Below are positions 15,688 to 24,028 of a stretch of 30,248 nt of DNA, piece by piece. This DNA comes from an uncultured Clostridia bacterium (GTDB lineage: Bacteria; Bacillota; Clostridia; Lachnospirales; Lachnospiraceae). The notes under the pieces were generated by a model, which was not told the DNA's origin, did not search any database, and saw only the letters and a program-made list of their open reading frames with translations. Every line of letters begins with the position of its first letter. Position 1 is the stretch's first letter. A program made the translations under genes and the position numbers. The DNA lies in contig CAMODY010000002.1 of assembly GCA_946611595.1 (NCBI GenBank), forward strand, positions 1 through 30,248, read 5' to 3'.

Positions 15688-16578
15688 TTATTTAAGCTCA
15701 AGACTTTCTGCAATTTTCTTCATGTCTTCGTCAAGAGCATCGCAGATTGCTTTCTGCGCTTCATTCATTTCGTTATAAGCGGAATCTGCCTCATAGAATC
15801 GATGCATGACGATATACCAATCCGAACCGTCCTTTTGATATTTCTTAATTGTCTGGTAACCATCTTTTCCATCACCATATTCATATGGCTCATTATAGAT
15901 GATAAAGATCGTCCGGTTCTGAACTTCCGTCTGAACCTCAAAAGAAATGTAGCCTTCACGATACCTCGCGGTCACATTTCCCGCCCAAGTTTCAGGAAGC
16001 AGGATGGTATAATCTCCTCCATCAAATTCACGTTCCGTAATTTCAGCTTTGGAAAGAAGTTCATCCATCTCCGTGACAAAGCCACGATAGCCATCTGGGA
16101 ACATATTCGAGCCGCTTGCAGATATGGTTTTGCCATCAGCTAGTGCAGCATCGAAAGAGAATCCATATCCATCAAGCACATCAGGATCTGAACCACTGAA
16201 TCCGTCCCATGAGATGAGATCATATTTTGCCGCCATTCTCGCGACTTTTTGATAAAGCGCCTCATCACCATCTATTTGATGAATCATCTGCTTAACTTCT
16301 TTTTGCTCATTGCCATCCCAGTAATAACTACCCCAATAATATTCCAGATGGACTCCTGTGTCTGTTTTTTCCGCATAATAAACTGTGCTGCCAGCCATCA
16401 TGCCGGATTCCGCTATCCGTATCGTTTGAAACTCCATAAGACCTCCTTTTATATTTGAATCACCTCCTGTAACCGTTTCCGGTTCAGGATCTCTCGGAGG
16501 ATTTTTTGCAATCCCACAGCCAAAACAGGCAGCACCTATAAAGATTAACCCCAATAAAAGAATTCCTATCCGTTTCAT
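15688..16578 (-). CDS. Hypothetical lipoprotein
   Basis: A 296-aa protein with a short basic N-terminus, a hydrophobic stretch at about 4-20 and cysteines at 18 and 21. Neither cysteine fits the lipobox perfectly, but the signal looks lipoprotein-like and is followed by a charged, Pro-rich linker. The mature part is acidic and soluble; I recognise no domain. The second half has alternating beta-type segments (about 195-262) and an acidic C-terminal helix. A GGAGAGAGG ribosome site precedes the ATG. The ABC-F gene follows 43 bases later with no terminator between, so read-through is possible. Function unknown. Confidence 0.75.
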   Translation of the reverse strand: MKRIGILLLGLIFIGAACFGCGIAKNPPRDPEPETVTGGDSNIKGGLMEFQTIRIAESGMMAGSTVYYAEKTDTGVHLEYYWGSYYWDGNEQKEVKQMIHQIDGDEALYQKVARMAAKYDLISWDGFSGSDPDVLDGYGFSFDAALADGKTISASGSNMFPDGYRGFVTEMDELLSKAEITEREFDGGDYTILLPETWAGNVTARYREGYISFEVQTEVQNRTIFIIYNEPYEYGDGKDGYQTIKKYQKDGSDWYIVMHRFYEADSAYNEMNEAQKAICDALDEDMKKIAESLELK

Positions 16579-16637
16579 AACCTCTCTCCTTGATCGGTGT
16601 TAAATACTCCTCATTCCTTAAGTCTGTTTACATTTTT

Positions 16638-16666
16638 ATTATGACATATTTTCTTAGGAGATTCCA
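16638..16666 (-). promoter_or_regulatory. Possible promoter of the lipoprotein gene
   Basis: TGGAAT (16661-16666), 17 bases ending in TGT, then CATAAT (16638-16643) on the minus strand. The -35 is weak, but the TGn before the -10 and the terminator just upstream make a promoter here likely. Confidence 0.45.
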
Positions 16667-16701
16667 TAAATACAGGCAAGGTCAAATAGAATCGAAGAAC
16701 A

Positions 16702-16733
16702 GGAAAAAACCGGCCACACGGCCGGTCTTTTCC
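16702..16733 (-). terminator. Terminator of the surface-protein operon
   Basis: The stem ACCGGCC/GGCCGGT with loop ACAC is extended after one mismatch by GGAAAA/TTTTCC. On the minus strand a run of six T follows. It lies about 64 bases after the stop of the membrane-anchored protein. Confidence 0.88.
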
Positions 16734-16796
16734 TGATATACATGTCGAATGTCTGTTAGGAGATAACTCATTTCGAATTAGACATATTAGTAAGTT

Positions 16797-18146
16797 TTAT
16801 AATCCAAGGTCTTTCCAGGATGTTCCTTTCACATCATCAACAAGATTTTCAATTTCCATCTCATAAGCATCTAAATCGGAGACACCTTCCGGGACATCAA
16901 CCGCATCCATGATCTGAGTTTCCATAGTCTTGTTTGAGATTTCATTTTCAATGTTGAATTTGCTTTCATCAAATTCATTATTATCACTAGATCCTCCGAA
17001 ATCATCAAAACCTTTCGGGCCGGATCCGCCGCCATTCTTTTTCTTTTTCAAGGCAACGATGATCAGAGCAACAATCAGTCCAACAATAACAACGGCTGCT
17101 GCCAGAAGGATGATTTTAAGAAGCTTTTCTGTTTTTGCAGCTTTGGTTGCTGCCTTATCTGCTTCATCCTGCATCTGTTTTATGATTTCATTTGCATTTA
17201 ATGCTTCATCAAGACTTACGCAGCGCTGAATGGAACCCTGCTTGGTATCGTAAGAATAATAACCAGCATTTCCATCCGTTAAAGCTCTGATGTAATAAAA
17301 GTCCTCATAATTCTTTGCATCTGCTACATAGCCTTTGATCGTATAGTCTCCGATCTGAAGGTCTTTTGCTGTATAGCCTTCCGGCGCTTTTTCATCAGCC
17401 GGGATGTCTAAAAGATAATAAGTGATTTTGTTCTGAACAAGTGTCTTCGGTGCTTCAAACTTTTTATCTTTTTCATTATAAGTACGGAAGATAATGCTGC
17501 CGTCGTCATTCTTTTTCAGAACATATAAGGTGAGTTCTTTCCCAAATGTTAAAACCTTAACCTTTTCTCCATTGTATGTTCCATCTGCTTCTGTAAAGCC
17601 CTTTGGAAGTTCAATGTTTGCAAGATCTTTAAGGACTGTATACTCTGCTCCGTTAACTGTAACTTTTAACTTATCCGCATTTGGATCTGCGGTCGTTGTC
17701 TCTTCTTCAGCCGGCTGCTGCTGTTCACCGCCATCATCTCCGCCTTTATCAGGAGTATAGCCGCCTTCAGGTTCATAGACGTTGACAGTTATTGTGATCG
17801 GATCAGAAATTACTTCTTCGTCAAATGTTGCAAAGTCGTTAAGATATATCGTTACACTTCCTGAACCAACACTTGCCCCATAAATATCCAAGCTGACAGA
17901 TTCGTTTTCAAGCCATCCTCCACCATTTGCCGATGCACTTCCGGAAGATGAAACACTGTAACTACCAGCTGCATTATCAGCAGTCAGCATGACAGTTACA
18001 TGTCCTCCTTCAGCAACATCGACATATGTTTGAGACACGTAAGCACTGCCTGCAGCAAATGTCGGAGTTGCAAAAATTACGCTTGCAAGACAAGCTGCAA
18101 GCATAATTCCAATTATTCTCTTTTTCTGTTTCAAACTTTTTATCAT
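16797..18146 (-). CDS. Membrane-anchored surface protein with Ig-like N-terminal module
   Basis: A 449-aa type I membrane protein: signal peptide with cleavage near TFA-AG (residues 31-32), an extracellular Ser/Gly-rich beta module (about 33-125) resembling a bacterial Ig-like fold, and an acidic/Gln linker. A second extracellular domain spans about 165-330. One membrane span lies at about 342-365, and an acidic cytosolic tail of about 80 residues ends the protein. It is too short and dissimilar to call a cohesin. The start lies 10 bases after the dockerin-protein stop, so the two are co-transcribed. AGGAAG is about 14 bases from the ATG, longer than usual. Function unknown; receptor, sensor or anchor are possible. 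Confidence 0.8.
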   Translation of the reverse strand: MIKSLKQKKRIIGIMLAACLASVIFATPTFAAGSAYVSQTYVDVAEGGHVTVMLTADNAAGSYSVSSSGSASANGGGWLENESVSLDIYGASVGSGSVTIYLNDFATFDEEVISDPITITVNVYEPEGGYTPDKGGDDGGEQQQPAEEETTTADPNADKLKVTVNGAEYTVLKDLANIELPKGFTEADGTYNGEKVKVLTFGKELTLYVLKKNDDGSIIFRTYNEKDKKFEAPKTLVQNKITYYLLDIPADEKAPEGYTAKDLQIGDYTIKGYVADAKNYEDFYYIRALTDGNAGYYSYDTKQGSIQRCVSLDEALNANEIIKQMQDEADKAATKAAKTEKLLKIILLAAAVVIVGLIVALIIVALKKKKNGGGSGPKGFDDFGGSSDNNEFDESKFNIENEISNKTMETQIMDAVDVPEGVSDLDAYEMEIENLVDDVKGTSWKDLGL

Positions 18147-18156
18147 ATTAAAACAA

Positions 18157-19881
18157 TTATCTTCCTAATATCGTATTTTTAATTCTGACATAATCCAGAG
18201 CTGAGACTTTTCCATCTCCATTAGCGTCAGCTGCTTTAATCTTGTCAGCATCGGTAATCGTTTTCTTTCCTAGGATATGATTCTTAATAGCCACATAATC
18301 CAAAGCCGAGATCTTACCGTCTCCATTAGCATCGCCCGAGCTATATTTCGGCGATGCTCCTCCTCCCGGATCTTCAGAAGATCCACCTCCGTTTCCGTCA
18401 GAGGTCGTACCGGTAGATCCACTTCCAGCACCTGAGGATCCACTTCCGCTGCCGGTAGTGGTTGGCTCCTCAGAAGGAACTTCTGCTGCTCCCTGTCCGC
18501 CGCTTACAGGCGTAACATCGCTGCCGATCGTATCAGCTGAAGTAATCGTACCTGTTTTTCTGGCGATAACAGCTCCACCTCTTTGATAACGTGGATTTAA
18601 GCTTGAAGTTTCAGGCGGATATCCCTGAGACTCTGATGGCATTGTTGTATAAACCGGGATTCTGAGTACCATGGTTGCGTTATGATCATCACTGATCGCA
18701 TTGCGCAGGAATGCAGCGCTTCCAATCTGATCATATGCGCCCTGTGCATATTGGTGATCAAAATCTCCGTTGATAACGTTGTAATCTTTATAGAAATAGG
18801 TGTCCTGGCCATACTTAAGATAGCCATTATAATATCCTTTTGCTCCGCCTAAGATTGACTTATAGACGGTATCCCATCCCTGCTTCTTTGCATATGCAAT
18901 ACCATTGCCGACAACGTCAGAGCCGCTGGCTGCAAAGTTAAAGAAGTTATAGTATCCGTAAGAACCGTCGATCAGCGGGGAATCTCCGCCATACGGCTGT
19001 TCAATACGAAGCGTAGCAGCGATAACATACGGACTCACATGAGACTCCGCTGCTACCTGCATGATCGTATCAATATAATTATGTGTTCCGCTGGAATCTG
19101 TATAATTTCCCGCAAGGAAGGAACTTCCTACGATGCTCTCTACACCGCTTCTAGTCTCAGCGCCTGTATATGTCTGCTGCGCAAAGATATACATATGTTT
19201 AGTAGAAAGGAAGTTTCTCGGATCCATGTAGTATTCGATGACATCGATACCTGCATCTGTCCAGTTTCCGGAATAGGTACCCCAGGTACCTGTGCTCCAG
19301 TCATAGCAGGAAGAACTAAGCGATCTCCATGAAACACCGTCTGCTGACATGCTGACAAGTTTTCTGTGATCTAAAGTTTCCTGATAAACAGCCTCGTCAT
19401 AACTCATGCTGACATAGTCTGCCTGGAAGATGTAATTCGGATATGCGCTGTGGATATCTTTGATCTTCTGACGGTAGCTTTCCGGGAATCTTGCAAGCTG
19501 CTCTTCGAAACTGCCATAGTCTGTATTAATGGTTTGCGAAGAAGAGTCCTGAGATCCTGAATCACCGTTTAAAGTTACATAAGATCCAAAGATATAATAT
19601 TCACCGCCGTCGTAGCTGATCTTATACCAAAGATTTCCGGAAGCATCAGTTTCGCTTCCTAAGATCGTAACATTCTGATAAGAGATGGTTCCAACGACAG
19701 AAGAATTCGAAGTAGAAGGTTTTGTACGGACGTTCAGATCACTGGCATTTACATACCCGCTCTCTGCTCCATAGGTAACATCCGGCAAAAAGAAGCATAC
19801 AAAAAGCACGGCTACAAATAATAGCCCGCTTATAATGAATGGCCATATAAGATTTGTTTTCTTTGTTTTTGTATTCTTCAT
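18157..19881 (-). CDS. Secreted SH3-glucosaminidase protein with C-terminal dockerin
   Basis: From the ATG at 19881 the protein has 574 aa: a signal or anchor segment (about 11-35), a bacterial SH3 domain (DLNVRTKPSTSNSSVVG onward), an N-acetylglucosaminidase-type peptidoglycan hydrolase domain, a Ser/Gly/Thr linker and a type I dockerin. The likely catalytic Glu lies in AAESHVSP, with RIEQPYG following. The dockerin has two calcium-loop repeats starting DANGDGK, each followed by SALDYV-IKN. Dockerins bind cohesins, so the enzyme may dock on a surface protein. The start is uncertain: TTG at 19914 and GTG at 19893 are alternatives and none has a good ribosome site. It probably remodels the cell wall. 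Confidence 0.87.
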   Translation of the reverse strand: MKNTKTKKTNLIWPFIISGLLFVAVLFVCFFLPDVTYGAESGYVNASDLNVRTKPSTSNSSVVGTISYQNVTILGSETDASGNLWYKISYDGGEYYIFGSYVTLNGDSGSQDSSSQTINTDYGSFEEQLARFPESYRQKIKDIHSAYPNYIFQADYVSMSYDEAVYQETLDHRKLVSMSADGVSWRSLSSSCYDWSTGTWGTYSGNWTDAGIDVIEYYMDPRNFLSTKHMYIFAQQTYTGAETRSGVESIVGSSFLAGNYTDSSGTHNYIDTIMQVAAESHVSPYVIAATLRIEQPYGGDSPLIDGSYGYYNFFNFAASGSDVVGNGIAYAKKQGWDTVYKSILGGAKGYYNGYLKYGQDTYFYKDYNVINGDFDHQYAQGAYDQIGSAAFLRNAISDDHNATMVLRIPVYTTMPSESQGYPPETSSLNPRYQRGGAVIARKTGTITSADTIGSDVTPVSGGQGAAEVPSEEPTTTGSGSGSSGAGSGSTGTTSDGNGGGSSEDPGGGASPKYSSGDANGDGKISALDYVAIKNHILGKKTITDADKIKAADANGDGKVSALDYVRIKNTILGR

Positions 19882-19938
19882 CTCGGAAATCACATGTCGC
19901 TGGGAGGCTTTCAAGTGATTGAGGATGAATACTCTGTA

Positions 19939-19967
19939 ATTATATGGGAGGATTTTCCGAAATACAA
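19939..19967 (-). promoter_or_regulatory. Promoter of the dockerin-protein operon
   Basis: TTGTAT (19962-19967), a 17-base spacer and a perfect TATAAT (19939-19944) on the minus strand. The predicted start is near 19932, giving a leader of about 50 bases to the ATG at 19881. Confidence 0.75.
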
Positions 19968-20004
19968 TTACGATGGTTTTAAATAATTATTACGTAAATA
20001 TTAA

Positions 20005-20034
20005 AAACAGTGACCCTTTTACAGGTCACTGTTT
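20005..20034 (-). terminator. Terminator of the cytidylate kinase-like gene
   Basis: A perfect 11-bp stem (AAACAGTGACC with GGTCACTGTTT) has an 8-base loop and is followed on the minus strand by TTTAATATTT. A run of seven T also precedes the stem. It lies about 27 bases past the stop. Confidence 0.88.
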
Positions 20035-20061
20035 AAAAAAATCTCGTCTTAGTACTACTTT

Positions 20062-20679
20062 TTAGAAGAGTTTTGCAAGATGCGGGATCATCTCTTCAAT
20101 GTTCATGAACGAGGTGTTAAGGCAGATATCATAGTTGCTCTTATCGCCCCATTTCTGGAGGGTGTAGTCTTCGTAATAAGATGCACGGTCTTTATTGATC
20201 CGCTTGATCTGTTTCTCCATCTCTTTGTCTGTTAAGTTCTCGCCCTCTTTTGCGCGTTCTTTACATCTCTTCAGACGGCTTTCCGGTTCTGCGTAAATAA
20301 AGAGACGGAACAGTTCGATCTCTCCTGCATCACGCAGGTCCTTTAAGATATAGTCTGCACAGCGTCCAACGATAACACAGTTAGACTTTAATGCCATTTC
20401 TTTGATCGTTTCTGTCTGGGCTTTTACGATCGACTGCATCTGATGAATCTGATAATCCACGTTGATGTTCATACTCTGTCCAATGCTGAGCGGGAAAAAT
20501 CTTGCAGACTTTCCTTCTACAACTTCTTTTACAAAGCCCTCTGCAAGGTCTGTATGATTAACGATCGCCGTAATAATTTCTTTATCATAATAAGCAAAAT
20601 CAAGTGCATTTGCCAGACGTACGCCAAGCTCTCTACCGCCGGATCCAAACTCTCTACCGATTGTAATAACTCTGTTCAT
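20062..20679 (-). CDS. Cytidylate kinase-like family protein
   Basis: A 205-aa P-loop protein of the cytidylate-kinase-like family (Cytidylate_kin2 type). It opens ITIGREFGSGGRELG, the family's variant nucleotide-binding loop at residues 5-19, and goes on YYDKEII as in the family. A lid-like stretch KRCKERAKEGENLTDKE is near 133-150. Classical Cmk is longer and has a different loop, so the substrate is open; a nucleoside-phosphate kinase role is inferred. GGAGAGG precedes the ATG. It has its own extended -10 promoter and terminator, so it is at least partly independent of the upstream operon. Confidence 0.85.
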   Translation of the reverse strand: MNRVITIGREFGSGGRELGVRLANALDFAYYDKEIITAIVNHTDLAEGFVKEVVEGKSARFFPLSIGQSMNINVDYQIHQMQSIVKAQTETIKEMALKSNCVIVGRCADYILKDLRDAGEIELFRLFIYAEPESRLKRCKERAKEGENLTDKEMEKQIKRINKDRASYYEDYTLQKWGDKSNYDICLNTSFMNIEEMIPHLAKLF

Positions 20680-20721
20680 GAATTTTACCTCTCCTAAAAG
20701 GATTTCTTATTTCTTGTATCG

Positions 20722-20730
20722 ATTATATCA
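20722..20730 (-). promoter_or_regulatory. Extended -10 promoter element of the cytidylate kinase-like gene
   Basis: TGATATAAT on the minus strand is a perfect extended -10; the region 17 bases upstream is A-rich without a clear -35. It falls in the 78-base gap before the gene, and the predicted leader is about 35 bases. Confidence 0.6.
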
Positions 20731-20757
20731 CAAAATCAGATATTCGTTTTTCTTTTT

Positions 20758-21636
20758 TTAAATAAAGATATTCACAATTCCAATAATAAAACCAAGAAGA
20801 GCGCCAAGATAAACCAAATAGTTCATCTCTCGTTTGATTGCCTGATTTACAAGTTTTTCGATTTCTCCCGGATCAAGCTCCATGATCTTATCGTGAATAA
20901 ACTGTCTGATATGGAAAGTCTCTGCAATCTTTTCCTTGCTGTGACTCATAAATTCGATATATCCCTTTTTGATCGCGTTCTGGATCAGTTCCTTATCAAT
21001 CCCGACCTCGCTTGTCAGCTGTCCGAGGTTTTTCTTTTTCAATTCACTGCCCTGCTCTGTAAGGATCGGATACAGAATATCCAGGTCATTTTTCCGGATA
21101 TAATCTTCTACCTGTCTTCCGGCATACTCGCCGATACGTCCTGTGATCTCATCGCTTAGAATGATGCTGGATACCAGGCCGCCCTTCACTTTGGTACGGA
21201 TGATGTTTTCCGTTTGCTTTGAAACAATCCCTGCAATATCCGTTGTACAGATCATCTGATGGATCTTCTTATAGACTGCTTCCTGAACTTTTAATTTTGC
21301 TTCTTCGCTTACTCCATCACTCAGTTTTTCAAGATCAAGCTGCTCAAGCATGTTATAGATACCTTCTGCAAAGCGCTCTGTCATCTCGTCTGTCATGAAG
21401 ATGCCCTCGATGTCCGAATTCGTGAAGAAGTTCTTATAAACGGTATCAGAAAGCGCGTCAGCAAGTTGTTCCTGATGGCGCGGAATAACACCCGGCGTAA
21501 ATGGCAGGGTGAACTTTCCGATCTTTACAGGCTTTAAAGGCCTAAAAAGCATTTTGATTGCGATATAATTGGTAAAAGCTCCAATCACAGCACCAATGAC
21601 CGGACCGGAGATATAATGAAGTATCGTAAGTAACAT
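20758..21636 (-). CDS. DUF445 family membrane protein
   Basis: A 292-aa protein of the DUF445/YheB family. An N-terminal membrane segment (about 8-28) leads into the family signature GAFTNYIAIKMLFRP, then FTPGVIPRHQEQLA. A long helical region follows, and a C-terminal span (YLVYLGALLGFIIGI) ends the protein, so both ends sit in the membrane. The molecular function of the family is not established. It lies 18 bases after the radical SAM gene and has no clear ribosome site, which suggests translational coupling. It appears to be the last gene of the long operon. Confidence 0.85.
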   Translation of the reverse strand: MLLTILHYISGPVIGAVIGAFTNYIAIKMLFRPLKPVKIGKFTLPFTPGVIPRHQEQLADALSDTVYKNFFTNSDIEGIFMTDEMTERFAEGIYNMLEQLDLEKLSDGVSEEAKLKVQEAVYKKIHQMICTTDIAGIVSKQTENIIRTKVKGGLVSSIILSDEITGRIGEYAGRQVEDYIRKNDLDILYPILTEQGSELKKKNLGQLTSEVGIDKELIQNAIKKGYIEFMSHSKEKIAETFHIRQFIHDKIMELDPGEIEKLVNQAIKREMNYLVYLGALLGFIIGIVNIFI

Positions 21637-21654
21637 AGTCAGATTCAGTATTAT

Positions 21655-22662
21655 TTACATTCTAAGATTCATTCCTGCAAGCAAGGTATCCGGCTTTAAG
21701 TGCATTACGCTATACATTTCCCCCGCCATGCAGAATCCGCAGTCGTCGCAGATTCCAAGTGTTTCACCAGGGCAGGTCTTAAAGCGGGTTCCGTCAGTAA
21801 TGATAAAATTGCTGACCCAGCAGTTCTTCTTGAAGCCCCGTTTTTTCATAATCTTAAGCCCGCTGACACTGTTCTGTATCGGATAGCCTGCCTTTTTATA
21901 TGCAATGATCTCATCGATCACTTTTGCTTTCGTTTTATCGTCCAGCATCATCTCTTCTGTTCCCGGGTATGGAGTATGGAAGTTGAGTGCAATGCTCTCA
22001 ATAAAGCTGCTTCTCTTCACATAGTTCAGTACATCACCCACAGAATCTTTATTGATGCAGTTGATCGCCATATTGCATCCAAGTGTACAAGTCTTCTTTC
22101 CGGCCGCCTTTTTCTTTTTTTGTTTTTCCGCAAAGATGCGGGCATTTTTATCTAGTTTTTCAAAGGCGCCCTCGCCACGGACGCGGTCATGATACTCTTT
22201 ATAACCGTCAAGGCTCATCCAGATCAGATCCGCATTCACCCAGGAAAAATCCGTCTGTGCATTGGTCGTTACTGTGCAGGAATAAAAACCGATCTTCTTT
22301 GCAAGAATGATCAGATCGTTAATATCAAGGATCGGGGTTCCGTTTTTATCAACTCTTCCGCTGATCCCCCGTTTCGGAGTCCAGGAATCTTTCGTTCTGC
22401 TAACCGGCTGTCTCCAAAGCGTTGGCTCGCCGCCTTCAAAATCCACGAAGCGGCTGCCCATACGATAGGAGTACTCAAGCTCCTCCTTGATCTGCTGATA
22501 GGATTTCTGCATGGTGCAGGCATGTCCCATCTCGAAGCAGTGCTTGCATTTCAGATTGCAGTAATCCGTGATAAACAGAACCGTCTGAAGAGGTCCGTGC
22601 TTTTTTAAAACCACATTATTCAAAAACCATATTGGAAGATAACATAACTGTGTGAATTTCAT
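21655..22662 (-). CDS. Radical SAM protein linked to UbiA
   Basis: A 335-aa radical SAM enzyme. The cluster-binding CxxxCxxC is C35-C39-C42 in TDYCNLKCKHCF, and the SAM-contact motif FEGGEPTLW follows. The C-terminus has further cysteines (FKTCPGETLGICDDCGFC), which could bind an auxiliary iron-sulfur cluster. The basic stretch KQKKKKAAGKK near residue 185 is unusual. I cannot name the reaction. The gene follows the UbiA gene by 50 bases and precedes DUF445 by 18, so a joint pathway with the prenyltransferase is inferred. Peptide-maturase roles are less likely, since no precursor peptide is seen nearby. Confidence 0.85.
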   Translation of the reverse strand: MKFTQLCYLPIWFLNNVVLKKHGPLQTVLFITDYCNLKCKHCFEMGHACTMQKSYQQIKEELEYSYRMGSRFVDFEGGEPTLWRQPVSRTKDSWTPKRGISGRVDKNGTPILDINDLIILAKKIGFYSCTVTTNAQTDFSWVNADLIWMSLDGYKEYHDRVRGEGAFEKLDKNARIFAEKQKKKKAAGKKTCTLGCNMAINCINKDSVGDVLNYVKRSSFIESIALNFHTPYPGTEEMMLDDKTKAKVIDEIIAYKKAGYPIQNSVSGLKIMKKRGFKKNCWVSNFIITDGTRFKTCPGETLGICDDCGFCMAGEMYSVMHLKPDTLLAGMNLRM

Positions 22663-22712
22663 ATGATTCTTCTTTCTCTGTAAATAGATCTGAGTGTGTA
22701 ACCTGCTTCCAT

Positions 22713-23792
22713 TTACAAGGAGGCAAACTTAATGATCATCTCCGCGATCGATGCGAGGATACAAAGGATGCTGAACACGATACTGATCCTCTGTGCAAGA
22801 AGCCATCTGAGCATGAACCAGTCCAGATGATTCTCCTTAATTGCCTCCCACATCTGAAAGCTGCCATACCACCATTTCTTTTCGACCGGTGCAAACGGGT
22901 CTTTCTTGAATGCCAGCATGGAACGGAACAGATCGATCGACCAAGGAAGCGCAAGAAGCGCAACAATATAGTACGGCTGTACTGCGCCGATGACCACGGC
23001 AAGGATCACCAGCAAATACGGAATAAAGATAATTCCTGCCAGAGCGACATACTGTCTGTTCTGGCCCGCCTTCACCTTTTCCTCTGAAGGAGCCGGATCT
23101 TCCTTTCCTTCTTTCGGAATCGTCGCATGGCAGCCTACCAGCCAGGCAAGCGTCCGTTTTCCGGCTTTTGTATCTGCTGCATAGTCCATGATCGAGTGGA
23201 CGTATAAGATAGCGACAACGATCAGTCCCATTGCGATCGAAAGCAGTACCTCTGATAAATGGAACTCTCCTGCAGCAGCAAGGTTCATTCCGATAAAGAT
23301 CCCCGGCCCAAAGATGCAGCCGATGATCAGTTCTCCAAGTCCATGATAGCCAAGCTTTAGAGGAGGTGCGGAATAAAAAAGTCCAAGGATTGCAACTCCT
23401 AAGACGACCCAAAGAATAGATGTGCCGCGGAGGATCAGTACCGGGACGCCAAAGCAGCAGGCGATGAACCCAAACAGGCAGCTGACAAGGAGCCATTGTT
23501 TCGGCGAAACCGTACCGTCCTGAAGCGGCGGACATTTTGCGGTCATCGCACGAAAGCCCTCTCTTACAAGAGCAGAACGATCTCCCTGCTCAGCATTCTT
23601 AAAATCAAAATAGTCGTCAAATAAATTCAGACTCAAATGTGCAAAGGCGATACCGATCAGGGAGATCAGTGCCAGATACCATTTAAAGTCTGAATATTTT
23701 GTTGCAAGGAATGCAGCAACAAGTGCCGGCATCATGCTTTGAGGCAATGACACCGGCCTTGCATTTTGATACCAAAATTTTATGGTCTTCAC
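22713..23792 (-). CDS. UbiA-family prenyltransferase (MenA-like)
   Basis: A 359-aa integral membrane prenyltransferase with about nine spans. The first Asp motif is NLFDDYFD at residues 56-63, with D71 close by. The second is DYAAD at 203-207, followed by the MenA-like GKRTLA. These bind the magnesium-prenyl diphosphate. In MenA the first motif usually reads NLxNDYxD, so the extra Asp is a variation. MenA attaches an isoprenoid chain to a naphthoate in menaquinone synthesis, but no other menaquinone gene is here, so the acceptor is unknown. It starts with GTG, sharing one base with the stop of the preceding gene (TAGTG). Confidence 0.88.
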   Translation of the reverse strand: MKTIKFWYQNARPVSLPQSMMPALVAAFLATKYSDFKWYLALISLIGIAFAHLSLNLFDDYFDFKNAEQGDRSALVREGFRAMTAKCPPLQDGTVSPKQWLLVSCLFGFIACCFGVPVLILRGTSILWVVLGVAILGLFYSAPPLKLGYHGLGELIIGCIFGPGIFIGMNLAAAGEFHLSEVLLSIAMGLIVVAILYVHSIMDYAADTKAGKRTLAWLVGCHATIPKEGKEDPAPSEEKVKAGQNRQYVALAGIIFIPYLLVILAVVIGAVQPYYIVALLALPWSIDLFRSMLAFKKDPFAPVEKKWWYGSFQMWEAIKENHLDWFMLRWLLAQRISIVFSILCILASIAEMIIKFASL

Positions 23793-24016
23793 TATTTAAT
23801 CTTGTTCAGCTGTTTCTCTGCTGCAGCTTTAATTTTATCTGCGAAGCTTTCTTCTTTAGCTGCGTCATCATCATAGTCAAATGTAACGTCTGCTAAATCA
23901 TCAAAGTCTTTCTGCGGAACAGCGTCTTTCTTGATGTATTTTTTGTAAAGATAGTATCCGCCGTAAGCTGCACCTGCTAAAGCACCTAATTTTAATAAAG
24001 ATTTTCCTAAGCCCAT
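23792..24016 (-). CDS. Small single-span membrane protein (YtxH-like)
   Basis: A 74-aa protein with a Gly/Ala-rich N-terminal segment (residues about 3-23, LKLGALAGAAYGGYYLY), a Lys-rich stop (KKYIKKD) and an acidic-amphipathic tail (DDLADVTFDYDDD, then EESFADKIKAAAEKQLNKIK). The layout resembles YtxH-type small proteins. A strong AGGAGG ribosome site shows it is a real gene. It lies 12 bases after flxA and overlaps the UbiA start by one base. Function unknown; a membrane tether for the upstream soluble complex is one possibility. Confidence 0.8.
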   Translation of the reverse strand: MGLGKSLLKLGALAGAAYGGYYLYKKYIKKDAVPQKDFDDLADVTFDYDDDAAKEESFADKIKAAAEKQLNKIK

Positions 24017-24028
24017 TTTTTATTCCTC

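Noticed and set aside
16738..16790. Imperfect ATGTC...GACAT palindrome after the surface-protein gene
   Set aside because: Too many mismatches and no context to call an operator or recombination site.
16797..18146. Cohesin domain in the membrane-anchored protein
   Set aside because: Tempting because the partner gene has a dockerin, but the outer module (about 95 residues) is too short and lacks a recognisable cohesin pattern; Ig-like is the safer description.
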